NCBI RefSeq assembly: GCF_030848395.1
Contig: NZ_JAVDBT010000019.1
Span: forward strand, 1-57,991
Length of the DNA: 57,991 nucleotides
DNA from: Pseudogemmobacter lacusdianii
GTDB taxonomy: Bacteria > Pseudomonadota > Alphaproteobacteria > Rhodobacterales > Rhodobacteraceae
Reading direction: 5' to 3'
In this document: positions 1 to 8,261 of the stretch, piece after piece
Layout: each line of letters opens with the position of its first letter
How positions within the stretch are numbered: position 1 is the first letter of the stretch
Notes under the pieces: model-generated
Databases searched by the model: none
Told to the model about the DNA's origin: nothing
The model's input: only the letters and a program-made list of their open reading frames with translations
Position numbers and translations under genes: made by a program

Positions 1-62
1 TCTGTCAGTCTCCTCGCGGAGCCTGAATCACGCCGCGAGTGGATAATCAATGGGTCCTGACC
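1..62 (-). mobile_element. 5' end of an IS5-type insertion sequence (left copy, transposase reads outward)
   Basis: These 62 bases are the exact reverse complement of the last 62 bases of the window. The element tip abuts CTAG at 63-66, which fits the YTAR target favoured by IS5-group elements. Read outward on the minus strand, the end carries GAGGAG eight bases before what would be an ATG at the window edge, so the transposase gene probably starts just outside. Only the tip is present. The family call rests on the target type and end structure, because no transposase sequence is in the window. Confidence 0.7.
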
Positions 63-67
63 CTAGA

Positions 68-1429
68 TCAGCTGCGGTGCAGATATTGGCCCGAGGGGCT
101 GGTGTAGGCGTCATCCAGAAGCTGGCCGTCTACGGCGATAGTGCGGCCGCGCAAGATGGTGCGGCAGGGCGCGCTTTGCATCGTAAGACCTTGATAAGGC
201 GTGTAATCCGAATGCGAAAGCTGGGTTTCATGGTCGATGGTGATCTGGCGGTCAGGGTCGACCACGACCAGATCGGCATCCATGCCAACGGCGATATCGC
301 CCTTGTTGGGGATCGAATAAAGCCGGGCCACATTTGCGCTGGTTGCAGCAGCAATCAGCTCAATCGGCAGGCTGCGCTTATGGACGCCTTCGTGCAACAG
401 CACCGGCAAAAGCGTGCCAATGCCGGGGAAGCCAGCGGTCGCGGTCCAGATGCTGTCGCCTTTGGTTGCCACTTTGCGCGGCACATGGTCCGAGCCGATC
501 GTGGTGATCAGCCCCTCGGCTACGCCTTCCCAAAGCGCCTCGACATCGGCTTGCTGGCGCAAGGGCGGGTTCACCTTGCCCAAGATGCCGCAACCGGCAT
601 CGCGGGTCAGCGAGAGGTAATGGCTGCAAGTCTCGATATGGACCGCCGGGCCGCCGCGCTTGCGCATCCGGCGCACGATCTCAAGGCTTTCGGCGCTGGA
701 CATATGGACGATGTTCACCGGGCAGCCGGTCTTTTCGCCGAAATACATCACACGGAAGACGTTCTCAGCCTCAAGGAAGCCGGGGCTTTGCTCGTCCCAA
801 ACCGCCAGATCATCGCGGCCCGCCTCTTTCAAGCGGGTGCGGAAATGCGGGATCACCTCGACATTCTCGCAATGCACGCCCACCACGCCGCCTCGGATCT
901 TGGCCGTGGTCTCCATCGCGGCGTAAAGCAGCCCGTCATCAACCTCGGTGAAGCCCTTGGCCTGACCGGCTTTGCCCTTATACATCAGGTAAACCTTGAC
1001 CGACGTTACGCCATGGGTCTGGGCGCAGACGGCAAGGCTTTGCAGTTGTTGGTGGCTGGTGATGCCGAAATGGAAGCCAAAGTCGATCAGGGACTGCGCC
1101 TGTCCGCGCTCTTTCCAAGGGCCGGTCGATTTCGTCAGATCATCCGAGCGGTGAAACGTCATCATCCCCGTCACGCCACCCAAAGCGGCCGAGCGGGATT
1201 CGGTCTGGAAATCGGTTTCGTTTGAGCCAAAACCGATGTGGGTATGGGGATCAATTAGCCCCGGCAGCACCCATTTGTCGCGGCAATCCACCACCTCACG
1301 CGCGGCAGGCTCTGCGCTTTGGCTGTAAATGCCGACGATCTTGCCCTTGCTGACCCCGATCGAGCCCTTGCGAAGGCCGCGGCCGGGAAAGACGATCTCG
1401 CCATCTTTCAACAGAAGATCCAAGGTCAT
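68..1429 (-). CDS. Hydantoinase/dihydropyrimidinase-like amidohydrolase
   Basis: This 453-residue protein of the D-hydantoinase/dihydroorotase/allantoinase branch of the amidohydrolases should hydrolyse a cyclic amide (hydantoin-, dihydropyrimidine- or dihydroorotate-like ring) with a binuclear metal site. All expected ligands are visible: HTH at 62-64, the lysine that is normally carbamylated at K145 (SVKVYL), H186 (VHCENV), H242 (VHMSS) and D314 (GSDHVPR). The length is typical for the family. The start overlaps the stop of the upstream aconitase homologue by ATGA, so the two are translationally coupled. The stop codon lies only two bases from the target site of the left IS, so the native downstream sequence has been lost. 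The substrate cannot be read from sequence. Confidence 0.9.
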   Translation of the reverse strand: MTLDLLLKDGEIVFPGRGLRKGSIGVSKGKIVGIYSQSAEPAAREVVDCRDKWVLPGLIDPHTHIGFGSNETDFQTESRSAALGGVTGMMTFHRSDDLTKSTGPWKERGQAQSLIDFGFHFGITSHQQLQSLAVCAQTHGVTSVKVYLMYKGKAGQAKGFTEVDDGLLYAAMETTAKIRGGVVGVHCENVEVIPHFRTRLKEAGRDDLAVWDEQSPGFLEAENVFRVMYFGEKTGCPVNIVHMSSAESLEIVRRMRKRGGPAVHIETCSHYLSLTRDAGCGILGKVNPPLRQQADVEALWEGVAEGLITTIGSDHVPRKVATKGDSIWTATAGFPGIGTLLPVLLHEGVHKRSLPIELIAAATSANVARLYSIPNKGDIAVGMDADLVVVDPDRQITIDHETQLSHSDYTPYQGLTMQSAPCRTILRGRTIAVDGQLLDDAYTSPSGQYLHRS

Positions 1430-4092
1430 GCTTGTGCATCCTTTTGCGCGGCAGGCGCTGCATCGCCCACGAAGTCATTCAAAACAGCGCGCAAAAGCCC
1501 GCCATTGCTGAGCAGCTGCCGCTCACTTTCGGTGGAGGCATCCAGCGTCACGGTGAAAGCGACCTCACCAGCCTGCACTTGCAAGGGCGCGCCGCGCGCG
1601 ATGGCATTGCGGATGCCGGTGATGGTGATCGGCTCTTGCCCCGTAAGGCCAAGCTGGCGCCAGCCCTCGCCGGGCTGGAAGCGCAGGGGCAAAATGCCCA
1701 AAGAGACAAGGTTCGAGCGGTGGATACGCTCAAAACTTTCGGCGATGACCGCCTGCACGCCCAAAAGGACAGAGCCTTTGGCCGCCCAATCGCGGCTGGA
1801 GCCGGTGCCGTATTCCTTGCCGCCAAGGACGACCAGGGGCAGGCCGCGGTGACGGTAGACCTCGGCCGCAGCGTGGACCGTCATCATCTCCATCTCCGGC
1901 AGAAGCCGGGTCACGCCGCCTTCAACCTCGGGGACGAGGAGGTTCTTGATCCGCAGATTGGCGAAGGTCGCGCGGGCCATCACCTCATGGTTGCAGCGCC
2001 GCGCCACATAGGTGTTGAAGGCCTGCCGCTCGATCCCCAGTGATTGCAGGTAAAGCCCTGCCGCGCTGTCCATCGGGATCTCGCCACCGGGCGAGATATG
2101 GTCGGTGGTGAGAGAGTCACCATAGGCGCCCAAAACCCGCGCGCCCGCGATCTCATCCGAACGATCGCCCGCGCCTGCGGCCTTATCGAAGAAGGGCGAG
2201 GGCAAGAGATAGCTCGAACTTGCATCCCAGGCAAAGCGCGGCCCGACCGGCGCTTGCAAGGATTGCCAAAGCTGGCTGCCCACGGTTTGCACCGGATTCG
2301 GGCTGGGCTGGGGTTTGGCCGCCGCCGCAACCAGCGCAGCCACAGTGTCATCGGCGGGCCAGAGATCGGCCAGCATCACCGGTTGCCCCTTGGCGTTCAG
2401 GCCAAGCGGTTCGGTTTCAAGGTCAATGTCGATCCGTCCTGCCAAGGCGAAAGCGATCACCAGAGGCGGCGACATGATGTAATTGGCGCGGATCTGGCGG
2501 TGGATCCGACCTTCGAAGTTGCGATTGCCTGAGAGCGCGGCCGCCGCCACAAGCTCGCCCTGGTCAATCGTCTCGGCCATCGCGGGCACCAGCGGGCCAG
2601 ATTTGCCGCCGCAGGTGGTGCAGCCATAACCGATGACGTGAAAGCCGATCTCGGCCAGCGCAGAAAGCAGGCCAAGTTCGTCCAGATAGCGCGCGACATT
2701 GCGCGAACCGGGCGCCAGCGACGTTTTCACATGGGCCGGAACCTGAAGGCCCAGTTCGGTGGCGCGTTTGGCAATAAGGCCGGCGGCGATCATCACCGAC
2801 GGGTTCGAGGTATTGGTGCAGGCCGTGATGGCGGCAATGGCCAAGGCGCCATGGGTAAGCCCTGATTGCGCTGCGGGTTTGGCCGCGAAACCGCCCTCGG
2901 TTTTGGAAAGCTCCAAGCGGCGACGGAAATCCTGCGCCACTTGCGGCAAAGCCAGCCGGTCCTGCGGGCGGGCCGGGCCAGCGACGCTGCGTTTGACCTC
3001 ACTCAGGTCAATCTCAATGACCCGCGAATAGCTGGGCTCGGGGGTGCTTGTTTCGCGCAAAAGGCCATTGGCGCGGCAATAGTCTTCGACAAAGCGCGCA
3101 TGTTCGGGCGAACGGGTCGCGTTGAGGTAGGTCAGCGTCTGCGCATCGACCGGGAAGAAGCCAGCGGTCGCCCCATATTCGGGCGCCATATTGGCCAGTG
3201 TCGCACGCTCCGGGACGGAAAGACTGCTGACGCCTTCGCCGATATATTCCACGATCGCCGCAATCACGCCTTCGGCGCGCAGCCTTTGGGTCGCCGTAAG
3301 TGCGAGATCGGTGGTGGTGACGCCCGGTCCAAGCCGGCCATTCAGCCGCAGGCCAACGACCTCCGGCATCGGATAGACATGCGGATAGCCCAGCATGGCG
3401 GCCTCGGCATCCAAGCCGCCAACGCCCCAGCCCAAAACGCCCAAGGCATTGACCATCGGGGTATGCGAGTCGCCACCCAAGACGAACTCGGGATGTGCCG
3501 TTTTCGTATGCTCTGGACCTGAAACCGCAATCACCGTGGCAATCTTCTCAAGATTGAGCTGGTGAATGATGCCTGAGCCCGGCGGATGCACGGTGATATT
3601 GTCAAAGGCCTGCTCGGCCCATTTCAAAAAGCGATACCGCTCATCATTGCGGTGAAATTCGACGGCAAGGTTCAAAGCTTCCGCATCTTTGGAACCGAAA
3701 TGGTCGACCTGAAGCGAATGGTCGACGATCACGTCGACCGGGACGCGGGGCTCAACCGTGAGCGGATCGCCACCAGCCGTGTCGACGGCGTCGCGCAAAG
3801 TGGCAATCCCCTGCAAGACTGGGATGCCGCTGGAATCGGGCAAGATCACCCGGGTGACATGCAGCGGAATGCCGCGCCCTTTGTTTTGCCGCCAGTTCAG
3901 CGCGCTTTGCAGGTCATCCTCTGTCGCGCCGCCCGAGGCCTGATGGCGCAGCAGGTTTTCCACCATGGTGCGGATGGCATAGGGCAGCGAGGCTAGGTCG
4001 ACGCCCCGCGCTGCCGCCTCTTGGTGAAGGCGGTGCAGGGCGACACTTGTGCCGGACAGGTGCAAATCTTGATGCGCCACGGTGAACTCCAT
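1426..4092 (-). CDS. Aconitase A-family hydratase with altered cluster-loop motif
   Basis: This 888-residue aconitase-superfamily enzyme should catalyse stereospecific dehydration/rehydration of a citrate-like acid on a [4Fe-4S] cluster. The cluster cysteines are C425 (ITACTNTSNPS), C491 and C494 (GYGCTTC), and the C-terminal swivel domain has GSSRDWAAKG. The loop after the last two cysteines reads CTTCGGKSG, where AcnA proteins normally read CTTCIGNSG. I chose the ATG at 4092 (MEFTVAH) because the 45 further in-frame codons fall in the AT-rich divergent promoter region and are not family-like. It is coupled to a hydantoinase-like gene and divergent from a methylisocitrate-lyase-like gene, which suggests a dedicated pathway rather than the TCA cycle, but housekeeping aconitase remains possible. 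Confidence 0.85.
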   Translation of the reverse strand: MEFTVAHQDLHLSGTSVALHRLHQEAAARGVDLASLPYAIRTMVENLLRHQASGGATEDDLQSALNWRQNKGRGIPLHVTRVILPDSSGIPVLQGIATLRDAVDTAGGDPLTVEPRVPVDVIVDHSLQVDHFGSKDAEALNLAVEFHRNDERYRFLKWAEQAFDNITVHPPGSGIIHQLNLEKIATVIAVSGPEHTKTAHPEFVLGGDSHTPMVNALGVLGWGVGGLDAEAAMLGYPHVYPMPEVVGLRLNGRLGPGVTTTDLALTATQRLRAEGVIAAIVEYIGEGVSSLSVPERATLANMAPEYGATAGFFPVDAQTLTYLNATRSPEHARFVEDYCRANGLLRETSTPEPSYSRVIEIDLSEVKRSVAGPARPQDRLALPQVAQDFRRRLELSKTEGGFAAKPAAQSGLTHGALAIAAITACTNTSNPSVMIAAGLIAKRATELGLQVPAHVKTSLAPGSRNVARYLDELGLLSALAEIGFHVIGYGCTTCGGKSGPLVPAMAETIDQGELVAAAALSGNRNFEGRIHRQIRANYIMSPPLVIAFALAGRIDIDLETEPLGLNAKGQPVMLADLWPADDTVAALVAAAAKPQPSPNPVQTVGSQLWQSLQAPVGPRFAWDASSSYLLPSPFFDKAAGAGDRSDEIAGARVLGAYGDSLTTDHISPGGEIPMDSAAGLYLQSLGIERQAFNTYVARRCNHEVMARATFANLRIKNLLVPEVEGGVTRLLPEMEMMTVHAAAEVYRHRGLPLVVLGGKEYGTGSSRDWAAKGSVLLGVQAVIAESFERIHRSNLVSLGILPLRFQPGEGWRQLGLTGQEPITITGIRNAIARGAPLQVQAGEVAFTVTLDASTESERQLLSNGGLLRAVLNDFVGDAAPAAQKDAQA

Positions 4093-4120
4093 TCTGCGGC
4101 TGACTATATGGATGGCGAGA

Positions 4121-4136
4121 TTGTGGTCAACAGTTT
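4121..4136 (+). promoter_or_regulatory. Candidate operator half of a paired motif
   Basis: TTGTGGTCAACAGTTT here and the reverse complement of 4215-4230 (TTAGTGTCAACACTTT) agree at 12 of 16 positions. They lie in opposite orientation in the 171-bp AT-rich gap between two divergent genes. A shared regulator, for instance the GntR protein encoded at 10260, is an inference from position only. Confidence 0.3.
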
Positions 4137-4214
4137 TTGGCGTATTATCTGCAATTATCGTGACAATTCCCGTAAATCTGTCTGCAAGTTGAAAAGTTTT
4201 AGGGCTTTTGTTTG

Positions 4215-4230
4215 AAAGTGTTGACACTAA
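4215..4230 (-). promoter_or_regulatory. Palindromic candidate operator
   Basis: The core AGTGT-TG-ACACT (4217-4228) is a perfect 5-2-5 inverted repeat 36 bases before the GTG start of the lyase-like gene. It has the GT-N2-AC centre often seen at GntR-family sites. It resembles the site at 4121-4136. No binding evidence is available. Confidence 0.35.
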
Positions 4231-4263
4231 TGGGCGTGCAAATTAAGGGAGGGCATCAAGTGG

Positions 4264-5235
4264 GTGCCTATGGGGGTGCCTGAGGCCGACCATGCAAAGA
4301 CTGGAACGGGTATGACCAAGATGACCGCCGCCCTGCGGCAGCTGATTAAGACATCGGATTTCCTTGTCTCGCCCGGCGTGTATGATGGCTATAGCGCGCG
4401 GCTGGCTGAGGCAGCGGGTTTTGCCTCTGCCTGCACGTCTGGCGCTGCGATCGCCAACTCTCTGCTGGGCGTTGAGGATCTTGGCTTCATGGGGCTGAGC
4501 GAGAATGTTGCGCATTGCCGCAATCTGGCGCGGGCGATCTCGATCCCGCTTACGGCCGATGCGGACAATGGCTATGGCAACCCGGTCAATGTGCATTTCA
4601 CCGTGCAACGCTTTGAAGAGGCGGGTGTTGCGGGGGTGAACTTGGAAGACCAAGTCAGTCCCAAGCGCTGCGGTCATATGCCCGGCAAGAACGTCGTGTC
4701 CTGTGATGAGATGGTTAAGAAAGTCGAGGCAGCCTGCCTTGCGCGCCGCGACGATGATTTTGTGATCATTGCGCGCACCGATTCTTTGGCTTTGGAGGGG
4801 ATCGAGGGTGCGGTTGCGCGGGTGAAAGCTTATGTCGCCGCCGGCGCCGATATGATCTTCCCCGATGCGGTGAAGTCGCGCGAGCAGATCGCCCGTATCG
4901 TTGAAGCCGCTGGCGATGTGCCTGTTACGGTGAATATGGGCTTTGGCATTCGGTCCCGCCCGACCACGCCGCTTTTCAGCATTCCCGAGCTGAAATCTCT
5001 GGGGGTGAAACGTGTCAGTCTGCCGCGTATGTTGCCTGCGGCCTCGATCAAGGCGATGACCTTGGTGTTGAAAGAGATGAAGACCGTGATCGAAACCGGT
5101 GTGCCGGTTGATCGGCCCGATCTCTTGGCCAGCATCGAGGATATTTGGAGCCTGATGGGCTTTGATGAGGCGCAAGAGTTGGAGCGCAAGCTCTTAACCA
5201 CGGCCGAACGGTCAGAACGCTATGGTGAGCAGTAA
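4264..5235 (+). CDS. Isocitrate lyase/2-methylisocitrate lyase superfamily enzyme
   Basis: This 323-residue protein of the isocitrate lyase/PEP mutase superfamily contains DADNGYGN (99-106, Mg-binding region) and EDQVSPKRCGH (128-138) with the catalytic cysteine C136 of C-C lyases. It lacks the EDK-x5-NS signature of true PEP mutase, so a retro-aldol cleavage such as (methyl)isocitrate or dimethylmalate lyase is more likely than phosphonate formation. CPEP mutases share the KRCGH motif and cannot be excluded. The GTG at 4264 is chosen because AAGGGAGGG lies about ten bases upstream; ATG at 4312 is the alternative. Its natural partner is the divergent aconitase homologue, since hydratase followed by lyase is a recurrent pair. 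The next gene starts one base after its stop. Confidence 0.88.
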   Translation: MPMGVPEADHAKTGTGMTKMTAALRQLIKTSDFLVSPGVYDGYSARLAEAAGFASACTSGAAIANSLLGVEDLGFMGLSENVAHCRNLARAISIPLTADADNGYGNPVNVHFTVQRFEEAGVAGVNLEDQVSPKRCGHMPGKNVVSCDEMVKKVEAACLARRDDDFVIIARTDSLALEGIEGAVARVKAYVAAGADMIFPDAVKSREQIARIVEAAGDVPVTVNMGFGIRSRPTTPLFSIPELKSLGVKRVSLPRMLPAASIKAMTLVLKEMKTVIETGVPVDRPDLLASIEDIWSLMGFDEAQELERKLLTTAERSERYGEQ

Positions 5236-5236
5236 G

Positions 5237-6625
5237 ATGGATCAGATCGGCCAGACACAGCTTTCGGAAATTCGGATTCCGAGTGATGTCTTGGAGGTCG
5301 ATCCCGAGGGCCATCTGCGGATCGACGGGCATCGCGCCAGCGATCTTGTCGCGCAATTCGGCTCGCCGCTATATGTGACGGTCGAAAGCACGCTGCGGCA
5401 AAATTGCCATAGCATCCTTGCGGCCTTCAACGCCCATTGGCCTGCCGGGGTTGAGGTCTTCTACGCGATCAAGACCAATAACACCTTGGCGATTAGGCAT
5501 ATTCTTAGCCAGGAGCAGATCGGCGGCGAATGCTTTGGGCTGAATGAATACCGCGCCACGCTGGAGAACGGCGTGCCGGGGGACCGGATCATTCTGAACG
5601 GCTCGGACAAATCGCGCGATGAGATCGCGCTGGCTTTGTCCCATGGCTCGGTGATCAACATCGACCATGAAGACGAAATTGCCGTCATTGCAGGGCTCAG
5701 CTCGGCGGCGCATCCCGCGCGGGTGAACCTGCGCATCAAGCTGCATTCCGAGGCCTTCGACCAGTTCGACAGCGCGTTTTTCAAATCCGCCGATAAGATC
5801 AGTGACGCTCTTGCAGCCTCAAAATGGGGCGCCTCCTTGCCCGAGGCGCTGCGCTTGGTGCAGCTGATCTTGGCCGAGCCGAGGCTGAAGCTGATCGGGC
5901 TTTCAAGCCATGTTGGCCGCTTCTCGAACCTGCCCGAGGCGGCGGCTGTGGGAGCGGCGGAGCTGGCGAAAGTGGCCATTGCGCTGCAAGCCGAGACCGG
6001 ATTCTGGCCCGAGGTTTTGGATCTTGGCGGCGGCTGGCCGCGTCAGCGCGAACCGGAATCGCGCCAATCGGCGATGAACCCGCATGCGATCGGGGATTAC
6101 GCCGCCGCCGTCGCGCAGGCGCTGACGCAGGCCCTTGGGGGGCGCCCGCTGCCAAAGCTTTGGCTGGAGCCGGGGCGCTATCTTGTTGGCAATGCGGTGC
6201 TTTTGCTGGGGCGCGTGGGGGCCGTACGCAAGGATCTTGGCCGGGTGTGGACCCATATGGATGCCAGCACCAACCATCTGATGCGCATTGAGACCAGCCG
6301 CAGTTGGTATCACGTTTTGCCCGCTGATCGGATGCACGCGCCTTATGAGGCGACCACCGATATCGTCGGCCCGACCTGCATCCCTTCGCTTCTGGCGGGC
6401 GGCCGCCCGATGCCCGACCTCAAGCGCGGCGATGTGGTCGCCTTTCTGGATGCGGGCATGTATGCCGAGGTTATCTCTAACCAATTCAACGGGATGCCGC
6501 GCCCGGCCAATGTCTTGGTCGCAGCGGGGCGGGCCGATCTTATCCGTCGCCGCGAGACCTATGCCGATATTTTCGGCACCCATCTTGTGCCCGACCATAT
6601 TGATGTGACCGCGACGAAACCATGA
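5237..6625 (+). CDS. Fold-type III PLP amino acid decarboxylase, DapDC-like (first of pair)
   Basis: This 462-residue alanine-racemase-fold PLP decarboxylase belongs to the diaminopimelate/ornithine decarboxylase group (LysA, NspC, BtrK, SbnH relatives). The PLP lysine is K79 in YAIKTN. The phosphate-binding glycine loop is LDLGGGWPRQ (261-270), EPGRYLVGN follows at 311, and the catalytic cysteine of the partner subunit is C381 (GPTCIPS). The usual DAGAYG is DAGMYAEV here, as in specialised homologues. ATG 5237 is preferred over 5222 because GGTGAG sits seven bases upstream of it, within the last codons of the lyase gene. It overlaps the next decarboxylase by ATGA. Lysine-pathway DapDC is unlikely given the duplication and the neighbours; the substrate is unknown. 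Confidence 0.88.
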   Translation: MDQIGQTQLSEIRIPSDVLEVDPEGHLRIDGHRASDLVAQFGSPLYVTVESTLRQNCHSILAAFNAHWPAGVEVFYAIKTNNTLAIRHILSQEQIGGECFGLNEYRATLENGVPGDRIILNGSDKSRDEIALALSHGSVINIDHEDEIAVIAGLSSAAHPARVNLRIKLHSEAFDQFDSAFFKSADKISDALAASKWGASLPEALRLVQLILAEPRLKLIGLSSHVGRFSNLPEAAAVGAAELAKVAIALQAETGFWPEVLDLGGGWPRQREPESRQSAMNPHAIGDYAAAVAQALTQALGGRPLPKLWLEPGRYLVGNAVLLLGRVGAVRKDLGRVWTHMDASTNHLMRIETSRSWYHVLPADRMHAPYEATTDIVGPTCIPSLLAGGRPMPDLKRGDVVAFLDAGMYAEVISNQFNGMPRPANVLVAAGRADLIRRRETYADIFGTHLVPDHIDVTATKP

Positions 6626-8019
6626 CACGCGCAGCCGAAACTGGTGCTGATCTTCTCAATCGGCTGAGCATCTTCAGCGACCGCTTGACGGTGGATGCAG
6701 CGGGGCAATTGGCCATCGCGGGCTACAGCGCCAGCGACCTTGTCGCGCAATATGGCTCTCCGCTGGTCGTCTCGGTCGAAGAGACGTTTGAAGCGAATTA
6801 CGCCCGCATCCTGACCGCCTTTTCGCAATGGTGGCGGGGAGAGGTGCGTGTGCTTTACTCTTTGAAGTGCAACAACAATCTGGCCATCCGCGCGCTGCTG
6901 TCGCTCTTGGGTGCAGGGGGGGATTGCTTTGGCGATGCCGAGCTGCGTGCAACGCTTGAGACTGGGACCGATAGGGCTCAGGTTGCGCTGAATGGCAGCG
7001 ACAAGACCGCGCAGCAAATCGCCGTTGCAATGGCCGCCGGGGTCACGATCAACATCGACGGCAGTGATGAGCTTGGTTTCATCGAAGAGATTCACCGCCA
7101 AACCGGGCTGGTGGCCAAGACCAACCTGCGCCTGAAGGTTCTGCCCGAAGAGCTGAACCACGTTATGCGGGGCTCGGGCCTGAAACACGGGGCGGGAGTT
7201 GAATCGGTGCGCAGGGCGAAATGGGGCTTTACCGAGCCTGCCGCCCTGCCGATCCTGCGCGATCTTCTTGCTTCGCCCGCCACGGATGTCACCGGGTTTT
7301 CCTGCCACATCGGCCATCTCTCCACCGATCCTTTGGCCTTTGCCGCGATCGCCGGGGCGTTTGGCGTCTTGGTGACCCGGCTGAGCCTTGCCACAGAGTT
7401 CCTGCCCAAGGTCTTGGACATTGGCGGCGGCTGGTCGCGCGAACGTGAGCCTGAGCAACGCGGCGATGATGTCGTCCTGACCCCGATCGAGGGCCAGGTC
7501 GAGGCCGCCGTCTCGGCACTGGAAGCGGCGATTGCGCCCTTGAACGTGACGCCCGCGCTTTGGGTCGAGCCGGGGCGCTATATCGTTGGCAATGCGCAGG
7601 TGCTGCTGGCCTCGGTCGGCGCGGTCAAAGAGGATGCGGGCCTGCGCTGGGTGCATCTCGACGCCAGCACCAACAATCTGCAACGGATCGAGACCGGCGG
7701 CTTCCGGCATGATCTTTTGCCCGCCAACCGGATGCTCGATCCGATGGATCAGCTCAGCCAGATCGTTGGCGGCACCTGCTTCCGCTCGGTCATCGGGGCG
7801 GATCGCGCCCTGCCATCTCTTTCACGCGGCGATCTGGTCGCTGTGCTGGACGCTGGCATGTATGCCGAGGTTTTCGCCAATCAATTCAACGGTGTGCCGC
7901 GCCCCGCTGGCGTGCTTTTGTGCAAGGACGGCAGCGTTGAACTGATCCGCAAGGCCGAGACCTATCAGGATATTTTCGGGCAGCACATCTTGCCGGCCCG
8001 CTTTGCCCCATCCCTCTAG
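6622..8019 (+). CDS. Fold-type III PLP amino acid decarboxylase, DapDC-like (second of pair)
   Basis: This 465-residue paralogue of the preceding gene has the same architecture: PLP lysine K82 in YSLKCNNN, stacking-His segment GFSCHIGHLS, glycine loop LDIGGGWSRE, EPGRYIVGN, and partner-site cysteine in GGTCFRS. Both proteins share the tail NQFNG(M/V)PRP and R(R/K)AETY(A/Q)DIFG, so they come from an old duplication, but they have diverged well beyond a recent copy. These enzymes place each active site at a dimer interface, so a heterodimer of the two products is possible. The ATG overlaps the previous stop by four bases. A strong AGGAG for the next small gene begins right at its stop. Confidence 0.88.
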   Translation: MTRAAETGADLLNRLSIFSDRLTVDAAGQLAIAGYSASDLVAQYGSPLVVSVEETFEANYARILTAFSQWWRGEVRVLYSLKCNNNLAIRALLSLLGAGGDCFGDAELRATLETGTDRAQVALNGSDKTAQQIAVAMAAGVTINIDGSDELGFIEEIHRQTGLVAKTNLRLKVLPEELNHVMRGSGLKHGAGVESVRRAKWGFTEPAALPILRDLLASPATDVTGFSCHIGHLSTDPLAFAAIAGAFGVLVTRLSLATEFLPKVLDIGGGWSREREPEQRGDDVVLTPIEGQVEAAVSALEAAIAPLNVTPALWVEPGRYIVGNAQVLLASVGAVKEDAGLRWVHLDASTNNLQRIETGGFRHDLLPANRMLDPMDQLSQIVGGTCFRSVIGADRALPSLSRGDLVAVLDAGMYAEVFANQFNGVPRPAGVLLCKDGSVELIRKAETYQDIFGQHILPARFAPSL

Positions 8020-8029
8020 GAGAAGACGC

Positions 8030-8236
8030 ATGTCCAACATCCCGCAAACCTTCTTTGCAGACCCCGTGACCGAGCGGCTGTTCCAATCCGTCGTTGCCTT
8101 GGCGGCCGAGGTGAATGTGTTGCGCGACCGCGTGGCGCGGCTAGAGGCGGGTGCAGAGGCTGCGCCGCAAGCCAATGCCGCCGCGGATGCCGATGCCTTT
8201 GTGCAGCATGTTTTTGGCGGCCTTGTCCAAGCCTAA
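8030..8236 (+). CDS. 68-residue coiled-coil protein, function unknown
   Basis: The small protein starts at an ATG preceded by AGGAGAAG. Residues 14-40 (ERLFQSVVALAAEVNVLRDR and on through VARLEAG) have hydrophobic heptad spacing typical of a short coiled coil. An Ala-rich linker and an amphipathic tail (DAFVQHVFGGL) follow. There is no signal peptide, Cys or metal motif. It sits inside the operon between the second decarboxylase and the methyltransferase, so co-translation with these enzymes is expected. A scaffold or subunit for one of them is a reasonable guess. I do not recognise a family. Confidence 0.75.
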   Translation: MSNIPQTFFADPVTERLFQSVVALAAEVNVLRDRVARLEAGAEAAPQANAAADADAFVQHVFGGLVQA

Positions 8237-8261
8237 GCCCTGATCAAGAGCGGAGCCTCTT

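Noticed and set aside
50-1225. Long plus-strand open frame opposite the hydantoinase gene
   Set aside because: It is antisense to a gene with all catalytic residues, starts inside the IS end, and shows no family features; high GC makes such shadows common.
4264-5235. PEP mutase and a phosphonate biosynthesis cluster
   Set aside because: The enzyme has KRCGH of C-C lyases and not EDK-x5-NS; no phosphonate partner enzymes are nearby.
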